NCBI GenBank assembly: GCA_002399225.1
Contig: DHDF01000066.1
Location: 1-7,863 of the forward strand
DNA from: a bacterium UBA4883
GTDB lineage: Bacteria; Bacillota; Clostridia; Oscillospirales; Acutalibacteraceae
Length of the DNA: 7,863 nt
Direction of reading: 5' to 3'
Shown here: positions 1 through 6,392 of the stretch, piece by piece
Numbering within the stretch: position 1 is the first letter of the stretch
Layout: each line of letters starts with the position of its first letter
Notes under the pieces: model-generated
Seen by the model: only the letters and a program-made list of their open reading frames with translations
Database searches by the model: none
Told to the model about the DNA's origin: nothing
Made by a program: the position numbers and the translations under genes

Positions 1-207
1 TCCGCCGAGCGCAAAGAGGAAAAGAACGAAGACCAGAAAAACTATGTACGTAGAGAAAGAAAATACGGCGCGCTCAGCCGCAGCTTCAACCTTGAGGGAA
101 TCAAGGCGGACGATATCTCCGCAAGTTATCAGGACGGCGTTCTGACTCTCGACCTGCCGAAGGTCGTTGAGACCAAGCCCGAAGTTCGTAAAATTGAGAT
201 TAAATAA
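1..207 (+). CDS. Hsp20/alpha-crystallin small heat-shock protein, C-terminal part (5' end outside window)
   Basis: Open from base 1 in frame 1 to a TAA at 205-207, giving the last 68 residues of a small heat-shock protein. These ATP-independent chaperones bind unfolding proteins in the cytoplasm and form large oligomers. The visible part covers the second half of the alpha-crystallin domain, including the RSF segment and the conserved G-V-L-T-L-D-L-P-K strand, and ends with an I-E-I tail of the I-x-I/V type that docks between dimers. By hand alignment 43 of 68 residues (about 63%) match the C-terminal 68 residues of the next gene without a gap, so the two are a tandem duplicate. The N-terminus and start are not visible. 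The family call is firm; no specific symbol can be given. Confidence 0.93.
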   Translation, partial: SAERKEEKNEDQKNYVRRERKYGALSRSFNLEGIKADDISASYQDGVLTLDLPKVVETKPEVRKIEIK

Positions 208-298
208 TACAAATAGTATTTGATTGAAACGCTTGATCAGCGGGTCTTTCCGCAGAGTTTTATGGAACTGTGAAAAAACTTTGAAGGAGGTTTTCAGT

Positions 299-730
299 AT
301 GAGTATGTTTGATTTGGTTCCTTTTGAAAACAGGTTCAACAGTATCTTTGACACATTCGACCGGATGCTGAACAACAGCTTCTTTGGCGGAACCGGAGCA
401 GAGTGCGCCCCCTGCAGGACTGACATTCTGGATAAAGGTGACAAGTTTGTGCTGAAGGCCGACCTGCCCGGATTTCGAAAAGAAGAGATCAATATTGCTG
501 TCAACGGCGGCAGGCTGGAACTGACTGCCGAACACAAAGAGGAATCCGACGGCGACCAGAAGAATTATGTCCGCCACGAAAGAAGGTACAGCGCTTTCAG
601 CCGCAGTTTCGGCCTGCAGGGGATTGATGCCGACAAGATCAGCGCCAATTACCAGGACGGCTTGCTGACTCTGGAGCTTCCGAAACGGGCCGAGGCAACA
701 CCGGAATCCCATAAAATTCAAGTGCAATAA
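299..730 (+). CDS. Hsp20/alpha-crystallin family small heat-shock protein
   Basis: A 143-residue small heat-shock chaperone, normal length for bacterial Hsp20. An N-terminal arm (about 1-37, F-rich) precedes the alpha-crystallin domain (about 38-130), which shows the A-D-L-P-G-F motif near 54-59 and G-L-L-T-L-E-L-P-K at 121-129; the tail ends in I140-Q-V142, the I-x-V oligomerisation motif. The frame stays open upstream to 224, but the ATG at 299 is chosen because a perfect AAGGAGG lies at 284-290 and the protein then begins MSMFDLVPF, a typical Hsp20 start. It follows the first Hsp20 gene by 91 nt, with no terminator between, so the two are probably co-transcribed and end at the hairpin at 752-780. 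No CIRCE-type repeat is seen in the gap. Two cysteines flank a proline in C36-A-P-C39, just before the domain. Confidence 0.96.
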   Translation: MSMFDLVPFENRFNSIFDTFDRMLNNSFFGGTGAECAPCRTDILDKGDKFVLKADLPGFRKEEINIAVNGGRLELTAEHKEESDGDQKNYVRHERRYSAFSRSFGLQGIDADKISANYQDGLLTLELPKRAEATPESHKIQVQ

Positions 731-751
731 ATACAAGTTGCATAAAAAGAA

Positions 752-780
752 GGAGGATGCTTCCGCATCCTCCCTTTTTT
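752..780 (+). terminator. Rho-independent terminator of the Hsp20 pair
   Basis: A perfect 9-bp stem (GGAGGATGC at 752-760 with GCATCCTCC at 765-773), a TTCC tetraloop and a run of six T at 775-780. It lies 21 nt after the second Hsp20 stop codon. The reverse orientation has only a broken A/T tail, so it is mainly a plus-strand terminator. Confidence 0.93.
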
Positions 781-807
781 ATATCCTATTATAAGCTGTC
801 ATATCAG

Positions 808-1023
808 TTAGAAAACTTTAGATTTTACTTTTACACATAATCTGTGATCTCTGCGGCAGCCGTTTTCGTCAAACGTCTTTTTCAGCGCCCGCTCCGTCGG
901 AAAAATCGAGAGGCACAGGATTACGACTTGAACACCGATCACCCACAGGGACACTGTATCCCTTCCATAAAAATTTTCTCCTGAATTTGCGGCAGCTAAT
1001 TGACAATGCTCCGGCCGCTGCAA
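808..1023 (-). pseudogene. Possible decayed remnant of a small membrane protein
   Basis: The gap 781-1041 holds no convincing intact gene. On the minus strand one frame reads a hydrophobic helix (about L-W-V-I-G-V-Q-V-V-I-L-C-L-S-I) followed by a charged tail T-E-R-A-L-K-K-T-F-D-E-N-G, the layout of the C-terminal end of a small integral membrane protein; from memory it is reminiscent of SdpI-type proteins, which I cannot verify. The only start available in this frame is a TTG at 1023 without a good ribosome binding site. The one good binding site nearby (AGGAGA before an ATG near 967) leads into another frame that stops after nine codons. The adjacent frame upstream encodes an alanine-rich hydrophobic stretch, compatible with a frameshifted first half. 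It may equally be chance. Confidence 0.3.
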
Positions 1024-1041
1024 AAATCAAAGACTGAGAAG

Positions 1042-2841
1042 TTATGATTCTGAAAGAAACAGCGGAACAAACTGAAAGGTTGTGCAATCGACCAGGCCAC
1101 GATCCGTCAGCCGAAGCTCCGGCAGGCAGGCCAGCGAAATCAGCGCCATCGTCATAAACGGAGAAACCATTTGACAGCCGATCTGCTGCCAGGCCTTCCC
1201 CAGATTTTCGACGATTTTGCTCATTTCCTCCAGCGGCTTGTTGTTCATCAGGCCGGCGATCGGCAGCGGGACCGTGCCGAGCACCTTGCCGTTCTGTACG
1301 GCCGTCATGCCGCCTCCGCAGGAAACCAGCGTGTTGGCGGCCAGTGCCATATCCGCGTCATTGGTACCGATCACCAGCAGATTGTGTGCGTCGTGCGCAA
1401 CCGTGGAAGCCATCGCACCGCACTGGATGCCGAATCCTTTGACAAAGCCGAAACCGACCTTTCCGGTCGCATGGTGGCGCTCAAAGACCGCCGTTTTCAA
1501 AACATCCTGCGCCGGATCAGACTCCACCATGCCATTGATTACCTTAAGTTTTGCATGGCGTTCATAGGAACCCACCCGGGCGGGAATTACCTCTATCACG
1601 CGGGCGGTGACTTCGTCTCCGCTTGCCGGAATGTGAAAGGAATCCGGCGTGATCGCGTCGCGGAGGTGCATGGAATTCATCGCCCATTCCGGGTAGGAGT
1701 ACGGCTCCATCGGAACCGTCATGGCTCCGTTTTCCGCAACCACTTTCCCGTCGATCAGCACTTTTGTCACATTCAGCTTTTTAAGGTCGCCGATCAAAAC
1801 GATATCCGCGCATTTTCCTGGCGCAATGGAGCCGAGGTCCTGATCCATCTGGAAACACTGAGCACAGTTGATCGTCACCATCTGGATCGCCGTGACGACG
1901 TCAATCCCCTCTTCCACCGCGCGGCGCACAATATGATCCAGATGGCCGTTGTTCTTCAGGGTGTAGGGATGCGTGTCGTCGGAGACCATGACGGCAAACC
2001 GGGTGTCGACTTGGTGCTGCGTGATGCTCTTTGCCACTTCATGCAGGTCGTGCCACGCGGAGCCCTCCCGGAACATGGAGTACATGCCAAGGCGCATTTT
2101 GATCAGCGCGTCTTCCATGCGGGTCGATTCATGGCAGCAGCGCACCCCGGAGGCGATATAGGCGTTCAGCCCTTTCCCGGTTTCCGGCATGGAATAGTGC
2201 CCCGTTACGATTTTTCCCGCTTTCAGGGTTTCCGCAATCTCGTCATGCGTCTGGTCCGACGAGGAAAGGACGCCGGGGAAGTTCATCATTTCACCCAGGC
2301 CGACCGTTTCCTTCCACTTCATGGTTTCTGCGATGTCTTCCGGGCCGATCGCCGAGCCTGTGTCCTCAAAGCCCGGCACTGCTGGCACGCAGGACGGTGT
2401 CGTCAGCATCGCCTTCAGCGGGGTCCGCTTTGCGTCCTCCATCATGCACTGTACGCCGCGCAGGCCGAGGACGTTGCAGATTTCGTGCGGATCCATATAA
2501 ATTCCGGTGGTTCCGTGCGGCACCACCGCTTTGGCGTATTCCCCCACCCCCATCATGGAGGACTCCACATGGATATGCCCATCCAGGAATCCAGGGGCGA
2601 TGTACTGCCCGTTCGCTTCGATCACTTCGGTGCCTTTTCCGATGCAGTGCTTTGCATCCCCCACCAGCGCGATCCTTCCGCATGAAATGGCAATATCCGT
2701 ATGGGGCAGAATCTCACCGGTGCAGACATTGACCAGCCGGGCGTCGCGGATCACCGTCTGAGCCGGCTCCCGCCCTTCGGCAACCGCCGCAAGGGTTTTA
2801 CTGCATTCCCAAAGCGGAGAACGGCAAAAATGATTGATCAT
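1042..2841 (-). CDS. ade: Adenine deaminase (AdeC type)
   Basis: A 599-residue cytoplasmic metal-dependent amidohydrolase that converts adenine to hypoxanthine and ammonia, feeding purine salvage. Length fits the AdeC family (about 570-600 aa). Visible motifs: G-H89-I-H91-V-E-S-S, the HxH metal-binding pair of the TIM barrel; D-P-H-E near 117-120; G-L-G-E184 and H215 in G-H-Y-S as likely metal ligands; H237 in C-C-H-E-S-T; and the V-S-D-D-T-H segment at 287-291 with the catalytic aspartate. The second half carries the family's extra C-terminal domain, ending with P-E-L-R-L-T-D-R-G-L-V-D. The frame is open to 2907, but the ATG at 2841 is chosen because AAGGAGG lies about 6 nt upstream. It is the last gene of a minus-strand run behind the TetR and TSUP genes, 97 nt after the permease. 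No purine riboswitch is recognisable upstream, and no clear terminator downstream. Confidence 0.97.
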   Translation of the reverse strand: MINHFCRSPLWECSKTLAAVAEGREPAQTVIRDARLVNVCTGEILPHTDIAISCGRIALVGDAKHCIGKGTEVIEANGQYIAPGFLDGHIHVESSMMGVGEYAKAVVPHGTTGIYMDPHEICNVLGLRGVQCMMEDAKRTPLKAMLTTPSCVPAVPGFEDTGSAIGPEDIAETMKWKETVGLGEMMNFPGVLSSSDQTHDEIAETLKAGKIVTGHYSMPETGKGLNAYIASGVRCCHESTRMEDALIKMRLGMYSMFREGSAWHDLHEVAKSITQHQVDTRFAVMVSDDTHPYTLKNNGHLDHIVRRAVEEGIDVVTAIQMVTINCAQCFQMDQDLGSIAPGKCADIVLIGDLKKLNVTKVLIDGKVVAENGAMTVPMEPYSYPEWAMNSMHLRDAITPDSFHIPASGDEVTARVIEVIPARVGSYERHAKLKVINGMVESDPAQDVLKTAVFERHHATGKVGFGFVKGFGIQCGAMASTVAHDAHNLLVIGTNDADMALAANTLVSCGGGMTAVQNGKVLGTVPLPIAGLMNNKPLEEMSKIVENLGKAWQQIGCQMVSPFMTMALISLACLPELRLTDRGLVDCTTFQFVPLFLSES

Positions 2842-2938
2842 ATCGGACCTCCTTGTTGGATTGTTCAAGTAACCTGTTTGCAAAATGATTATTCCTAAGT
2901 GTAGCATATATTTTTGGAAAACGGAAGTCTGCGCCCCG

Positions 2939-3715
2939 CTATTTCAGCAGTTCCATTCCGCCCATTACAACGATCATCAGAAACAGCACCGGCGAAAGAA
3001 CTTTTTCCAGCTTGTTCTTGTCGAACCGCTTGAGGAGAAGGGGGCCAACAAAGGCCCCGCATACCGTGCCGATCGTCAAAAGTCCGACCAGCTGCCAGTC
3101 GATTGTTCCAACGCCGAGATGCGTGGCAAACCCGGTGACGGCGATGCCCAGCAGAACCAGCACCGAAGTGCCGACTGTCTCCAGTGCCGGGCACCCCAGA
3201 ATCATCAGCCCCGCGATGATCGGGCCGCCGCCGCTCAGGCCAACCAGCCCGGACATTATCCCGCCAATCAGACCAAAGCAGACCGCTTTGATGATATTTG
3301 ACTTCGAGTTGTTCTGATCAGTCCCCTGCCCGCCATTTTTTCCCCGTCTTTTCTTGAGGAAGGAAACCAGCATCTGCACGGCCAGCAGCAGCAGAATCAG
3401 CCCGGTCAGCTTATTATAAAGGCTTTCCGGCAGAAAGCCTGAGCACAGGGAACCTAGGATGGAGCCAGCCACGCCGCCCGCCAGCATGGTCAGCCCAAAG
3501 CGCCGGTTGACATTTCCGGCCTTCCAATGGCTGAACGTCCCTACTGCAGTAGTCGGAATGGTGGTTGCCAGCGATGTAGATGCCGCAATTCCGGGTGGTA
3601 TATTGAAGAAAGCGGTTAAAATTCCAACATAAACGGCGCCCCCGCCGCCTCCGAACGAAATAATTAAAAGACCAACGATAAACCCCACTAAGGGAAGAGC
3701 AATCACACTGGACAT
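2939..3715 (-). CDS. TSUP (TauE/SafE, DUF81) family membrane permease
   Basis: A 258-residue polytopic inner-membrane protein of the TSUP superfamily, whose members move sulfite, sulfonates or other small organic anions; substrate here is unknown. It has the internal two-half layout: an N-terminal half with the glycine-rich loop S-F-G-G-G-G-G-A at 20-27 and the F-S-H-W-K-A-G-N-V segment at 61-69, a basic cytosolic linker (about 120-141) and a second half with the matching G-L-S-G-G-G-P loop at 159-165. About seven or eight membrane helices are visible. The ATG at 3715 is preferred, with AAGGAGG about 10 nt upstream inside the end of the regulator gene. An alternative TTG at 3721 overlaps the regulator's TGA but is only 4 nt from that binding site. 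The tight junction implies translational coupling with the regulator. Confidence 0.92.
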   Translation of the reverse strand: MSSVIALPLVGFIVGLLIISFGGGGGAVYVGILTAFFNIPPGIAASTSLATTIPTTAVGTFSHWKAGNVNRRFGLTMLAGGVAGSILGSLCSGFLPESLYNKLTGLILLLLAVQMLVSFLKKRRGKNGGQGTDQNNSKSNIIKAVCFGLIGGIMSGLVGLSGGGPIIAGLMILGCPALETVGTSVLVLLGIAVTGFATHLGVGTIDWQLVGLLTIGTVCGAFVGPLLLKRFDKNKLEKVLSPVLFLMIVVMGGMELLK

Positions 3716-3717
3716 TG

Positions 3718-4287
3718 TCAACTTTCCTCCTTGAAACTCAAAGTCGAAATCAGGCGCGAAACCATCTGCCGATAGCTTTCTTCCGCATCTGCTTCGGGAT
3801 CCCGGAAAAATCCGGCCTCTTCCAGAGAGACAAAGCCGTGCAGCGCGCCACGGAACCCGCGGACAAAATGGATGGTCTCCGCCTTGTTGTAATGGTACGG
3901 TTGCATCACCTGGTACAGGATTCGGACCACCGCATGACCGCCTTCCTGCACATGAGTGTCATCATAATCCGGAAATCGTAGGATCGCCTTGTAAAGCTCC
4001 GGATTTTTCTTTTCAAATTCCCGGTATGCCATGGCAATTGCCATCAGCGCCTCTCCTTTCGAGCGACCGACCGCAGCGCTTCGCACGTCTTCTTCCAGCC
4101 TGCTGATGGCTATTCTGGCAATTCCAAGAGACAATTCCCGTACGCCGCTCAGGTGATTGTACAGGGACGGCGATTTTACCCCCAACCTCTCCGCTACCTG
4201 AAGCAAGGTGACATTCTCGATTCCCTTTTCTTCCGCCAGTTCTGCTGCGGTATTCAGAATGGTCTGTGTATCCAACCCCTTTTTCAT
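3718..4287 (-). CDS. TetR/AcrR family regulator with WHG-type C-terminal domain
   Basis: A 189-residue one-component transcriptional repressor. The N-terminal TetR helix-turn-helix spans about residues 8-54, with the recognition part V-A-E-R-L-G-V-K-S-P-S-L-Y-N-H-L at 31-46. The C-terminal ligand-binding half contains F-R-G-A-L-H-G-F-V-S-L-E-E-A-G-F-F at 145-161, the signature of the WHG (TetR_C_33) domain. The ATG at 4287 has only a modest purine-rich binding site (AAGGAA about 11 nt upstream). It starts a minus-strand run; its stop codon lies within a few bases of the TSUP permease start, so it most likely controls that permease and its own expression through the palindrome at 4330-4344. 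Its inducer is not predictable from sequence; the nearby adenine deaminase makes a purine-related ligand one possibility, but this is speculative. Confidence 0.95.
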   Translation of the reverse strand: MKKGLDTQTILNTAAELAEEKGIENVTLLQVAERLGVKSPSLYNHLSGVRELSLGIARIAISRLEEDVRSAAVGRSKGEALMAIAMAYREFEKKNPELYKAILRFPDYDDTHVQEGGHAVVRILYQVMQPYHYNKAETIHFVRGFRGALHGFVSLEEAGFFRDPEADAEESYRQMVSRLISTLSFKEES

Positions 4288-4322
4288 ACTTCTTTCATTC
4301 CTTTTTAAATGATAGCGTATTT

Positions 4323-4351
4323 ATATTATACTAATCATATTAGTTTGTCAA
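4323..4351 (-). promoter_or_regulatory. Promoter of the TetR-TSUP operon
   Basis: On the minus strand a consensus -35 TTGACA (4346-4351) is followed after 17 nt by TAATAT (4323-4328), or after 15 nt by the overlapping perfect TATAAT (4325-4330). The start codon of the regulator is about 36 nt downstream. No other promoter of comparable quality precedes the regulator. Confidence 0.85.
4330..4344. promoter_or_regulatory. Likely operator of the TetR regulator
   Basis: A perfect inverted repeat, ACTAAT-CAT-ATTAGT (6-bp arms, 3-bp centre), fills the spacer between the -35 and -10 boxes of the regulator's own promoter. A dimeric TetR protein bound there would block RNA polymerase. Position and symmetry are directly visible; binding by the adjacent regulator is inferred from the usual autoregulation of TetR genes. 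Confidence 0.72.
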
Positions 4352-4360
4352 CAGTTTGAG

Positions 4361-4529
4361 CCTATTCTTTTCAAACATAAGCCGCCGTCTGGCAGCGCTG
4401 ACAAATGGTTTCCGGCGATTTTTATGTAAAATTGGTCGGGGCAAAACTGCTCCGGAAGATCCTGCGGTTAGCATCCGGATCTTTCGAGGCATATTCCGGA
4501 ACGGGTTACCGGTGACTGCTTTTCGTCTT
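4361..4529. other. Gap between plsY and the TetR promoter, no gene seen
   Basis: About 170 bases with no supported coding region. A plus-strand frame runs through it into plsY antisense but has no ribosome binding site and no family-like composition. An imperfect hairpin, AAGATCC (4456-4462) with GGATCTT (4477-4483), lies downstream of the plsY stop but has no T-run after it in either direction, so it is only a weak terminator candidate. Confidence 0.5.
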
Positions 4530-5222
4530 TTACTTCCGGATGGTCAGCCGTTTTTCAGTCCCGTTTTTCAGTCTTTTGATGTTTTCCCTGTGCTTCCAGA
4601 CCACCATGGAAGCGATCAGCAGGGAAAACAAAGTCGTAATCCAGACATAAGACAGCGGTACAGCCGCACGGGCCTTGTAATCCTGGAAATACAAAAAAAG
4701 AAAATTTGCGATTGGAAACGAAACGGCCGCAAGAACGGAGCCGAGTGACACAATTTTAGAAAAAAGAAAAGCCACAAGAAAGACGCCGATTGCAATGACA
4801 AAAAGGCGCCAATCCAACACCAGCAGCACCGCCGCAGAGGACAGCACCCCTTTGCCGCCTCGAAACCCAAAATAAAGCGGATAAACGTGGCCAAGCATAC
4901 AGAAAAAGCCGGCCACATAGGCACCGTATTGGACACAATAAGACGGCATCCCGGCTGCGGCGCCGAAATACTGAAACACACCCCTGCCGATACAGACAGA
5001 AGCAATTCCTTTAGCAGAGTCAAAAATCAGCGTCAGGACTCCCGCTTTCATGCCGACGGAACGAAGCACGTTGGTCAGGCCGGCGTTTCCGCTGCCCAGC
5101 GTTCGGATATCGGTATTGTGATAAAGTTTTTTGGTAAAAATGATCGAAAAGCTGATGCTTCCCAATAGATAAGACATCACTGCAACGATCAGAAACGGCG
5201 CAGCGATGGAAAAGTCAGGCAT
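4530..5222 (-). CDS. plsY: Glycerol-3-phosphate acyltransferase PlsY
   Basis: A 230-residue integral membrane enzyme that transfers the acyl group of acyl-phosphate (made by PlsX) to glycerol-3-phosphate, giving lysophosphatidic acid, the first committed step of phospholipid synthesis in most Gram-positives. All three family motifs are present: G-S-G-N-A-G-L-T-N at 43-51, G-H-V-Y-P-L-Y-F-G-F-R-G-G-K-G at 111-125, and H-R-E-N-I-K-R-L-K-N-G-T-E at 211-223; the F-D-S-A-K-G segment follows the first motif at 67-72. It is slightly longer than the usual 190-220 residues. The frame is open to 5336, but the ATG at 5222 is chosen: GGAGGGG lies about 6 nt upstream and the longer forms would begin inside the promoter. 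It appears to be transcribed alone, separate from the downstream TetR unit, which has its own promoter. Confidence 0.96.
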   Translation of the reverse strand: MPDFSIAAPFLIVAVMSYLLGSISFSIIFTKKLYHNTDIRTLGSGNAGLTNVLRSVGMKAGVLTLIFDSAKGIASVCIGRGVFQYFGAAAGMPSYCVQYGAYVAGFFCMLGHVYPLYFGFRGGKGVLSSAAVLLVLDWRLFVIAIGVFLVAFLFSKIVSLGSVLAAVSFPIANFLFLYFQDYKARAAVPLSYVWITTLFSLLIASMVVWKHRENIKRLKNGTEKRLTIRK

Positions 5223-5307
5223 GACGTTCCCCTCCGTTTTAAATCTTTCCCCGCAAACGGCTGCGCTTTCATGCGCTAATCCTGCCGGTGTTGAAAGCCA
5301 TGCAATT

Positions 5308-5336
5308 ATCATAGCACCACTATTCTGGATTTTCAA
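5308..5336 (-). promoter_or_regulatory. plsY: Promoter of plsY
   Basis: On the minus strand TTGAAA (5331-5336) and TATGAT (5308-5313) are separated by exactly 17 nt, a good sigma-A promoter. Transcription would start near 5301, leaving a leader of roughly 80 nt before the plsY ATG at 5222. Its presence also argues against the upstream alternative starts of plsY. Confidence 0.75.
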
Positions 5337-5404
5337 GGCGCTGTTTCGATTGGTTTTTAAGAGTCAGCCGGTAGAACAACCGGTCAGAGAAATCACTGAA
5401 AGCT

Positions 5405-6337
5405 TTAAAAAGTGAGCTGCGTTTCTTTGAGGGAAACCATCTTCCGGTTGGTCACGCGGTCTGTTTTTTTCAGGGATCCTGTCAGCAGAGGCGAACGCGG
5501 GTTATGATTTTCACTGTTTTTCCGCTCGGCTTCCCCGCCTGCGCAGGCGTAGCAGTACCGGCAGCCATGGCGGCAGGTGTCATAGGCACCGATGTCAAGG
5601 CTTTGGGCACAGCCGCAGCCGGGGCGCCGGCTGCGGTCCAACGGTACACGGAGCGGGCAGCCGGTCAGGCGTTCCACCCTGATTCGGTCGATGCAGTGGG
5701 CATGTTCAATACCAAATTGGGAAAGATCGATCGATTCTGCGCAGGTTTTCAGCGTGATTTCGTGTTCAAGCGCAATCTTTGCAAAACCGGCTGCGACTCT
5801 TTCCATCTCTTCCGGTGAAATTTTCCGCGTCAGATCCGGGGCGCGGCGGTCGGTTTTCCGGTAGCGATCCACAAAGCTGAAAATGCACTCCTCCGTGAAC
5901 GGTCCGATTTGATCACACAGCCTGCGGAAAGCCTGAAAGTGCCACTCCGGCGTCATCCGCTCCGTCAAAATCACGGGGTCGTACCTCCAGACGACGCGCT
6001 CCCTGCCGACCGCCCGGCTGAGCCGCAGAAAGGTTTTTACCAGAAAGCTTTTTTCCGGAAGATTACATTCAATATCCCTGCCATAGGGATTCAGCGTAAA
6101 CTGGAAGTAGAATTCGTACCCCATTTTCCGGATTTCTTCCAGCCTGCTCAGCATGGGAGCGGGGTCTTTGGTCCAGAAAACAATACAGTCCACCGTTTTC
6201 GGTGAAAGCGCAATCTGAGACACCTGCGCGGGATTCACAGGATTGCGGACCAGGACCGTCCCCTCTTTCAGCCGGTGGAAAAGCCAGTCCGAATAAAAAG
6301 CGGGAAGGTCGGTCCTTCTGCTTGCAGACAAGATCAT
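5405..6337 (-). CDS. DUF1848 family protein with C-terminal CX3CX2C iron-sulfur-type cluster
   Basis: A 310-residue protein matching the DUF1848 family as I know it: it opens with the family's M-I-L-S-A-S-R-R-T-D-L-P-A-F and has the V-F-W-T-K-D-P segment at 53-59. Near the C-terminus C-G-C at 241-243 precedes T-C255-R-H-G-C259-R-Y-C262-Y-A, a CX3CX2C motif identical in spacing to the [4Fe-4S] site of radical-SAM enzymes, but C-terminal rather than N-terminal. The family is distantly similar to spore-photoproduct-lyase-like proteins; its reaction is not established. C199, C215, C227 and C265 add to a cysteine-rich second half. The last 40 or so residues are charged and look like a poorly conserved tail. 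ATG at 6337 has GGAGG about 5 nt upstream. A strong terminator hairpin ends about 20 nt upstream of the start, so expression may depend on readthrough or on a promoter inside the preceding small gene. Confidence 0.9.
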   Translation of the reverse strand: MILSASRRTDLPAFYSDWLFHRLKEGTVLVRNPVNPAQVSQIALSPKTVDCIVFWTKDPAPMLSRLEEIRKMGYEFYFQFTLNPYGRDIECNLPEKSFLVKTFLRLSRAVGRERVVWRYDPVILTERMTPEWHFQAFRRLCDQIGPFTEECIFSFVDRYRKTDRRAPDLTRKISPEEMERVAAGFAKIALEHEITLKTCAESIDLSQFGIEHAHCIDRIRVERLTGCPLRVPLDRSRRPGCGCAQSLDIGAYDTCRHGCRYCYACAGGEAERKNSENHNPRSPLLTGSLKKTDRVTNRKMVSLKETQLTF

Positions 6338-6346
6338 ACTGCCTCC

Positions 6347-6385
6347 ATAAAAGAAGCCGCCCCGGGCGCTTTCGGCCCGGGGCGG
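6347..6385 (-). terminator. GC-rich terminator between the mini-protein operon and DUF1848
   Basis: A perfect 11-bp stem (6357-6367 with 6375-6385) and a 7-nt loop. Read on the minus strand it is followed by CTTCTTTTAT, a moderate T-rich tail. It lies 7 nt after the stop of the 52-aa gene and directly abuts the ribosome binding site of the DUF1848 gene, so it may also act as an attenuator for that gene. Confidence 0.82.
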
Positions 6386-6392
6386 TCCGTGT

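Noticed and set aside
224..298. 25-codon upstream extension of the second Hsp20 gene
   Set aside because: The strong AAGGAGG at 284-290 sets the start at 299, and the extension does not resemble an Hsp20 N-terminus.
1171..2685. Long 504-codon plus-strand open frame opposite adenine deaminase
   Set aside because: It is the antisense shadow of ade: histidine/arginine-rich composition, no domain, no ribosome binding site, and the minus strand encodes a full conserved enzyme.
2842..2938. Purine riboswitch or PurR box upstream of ade
   Set aside because: The 97-nt gap shows no aptamer-like three-way junction or purine-box pattern; only a weak promoter-like stretch (TACACT with a poor -35) is present.
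4356..4748. 130-codon plus-strand frame overlapping the end of plsY
   Set aside because: About half is antisense to plsY, there is no ribosome binding site, and composition is not protein-like.
5223..5336. N-terminally extended PlsY starting at 5336 or an internal ATG
   Set aside because: The extension runs through the -35/-10 promoter, the TTG start being the -35 box itself, and lacks membrane-protein character; the ATG at 5222 has a good binding site.
5368..5383. Inverted repeat CCGGT-6-ACCGG after DUF1848 as a terminator
   Set aside because: Only 5 bp of stem and no T-run on either side; too weak to call.
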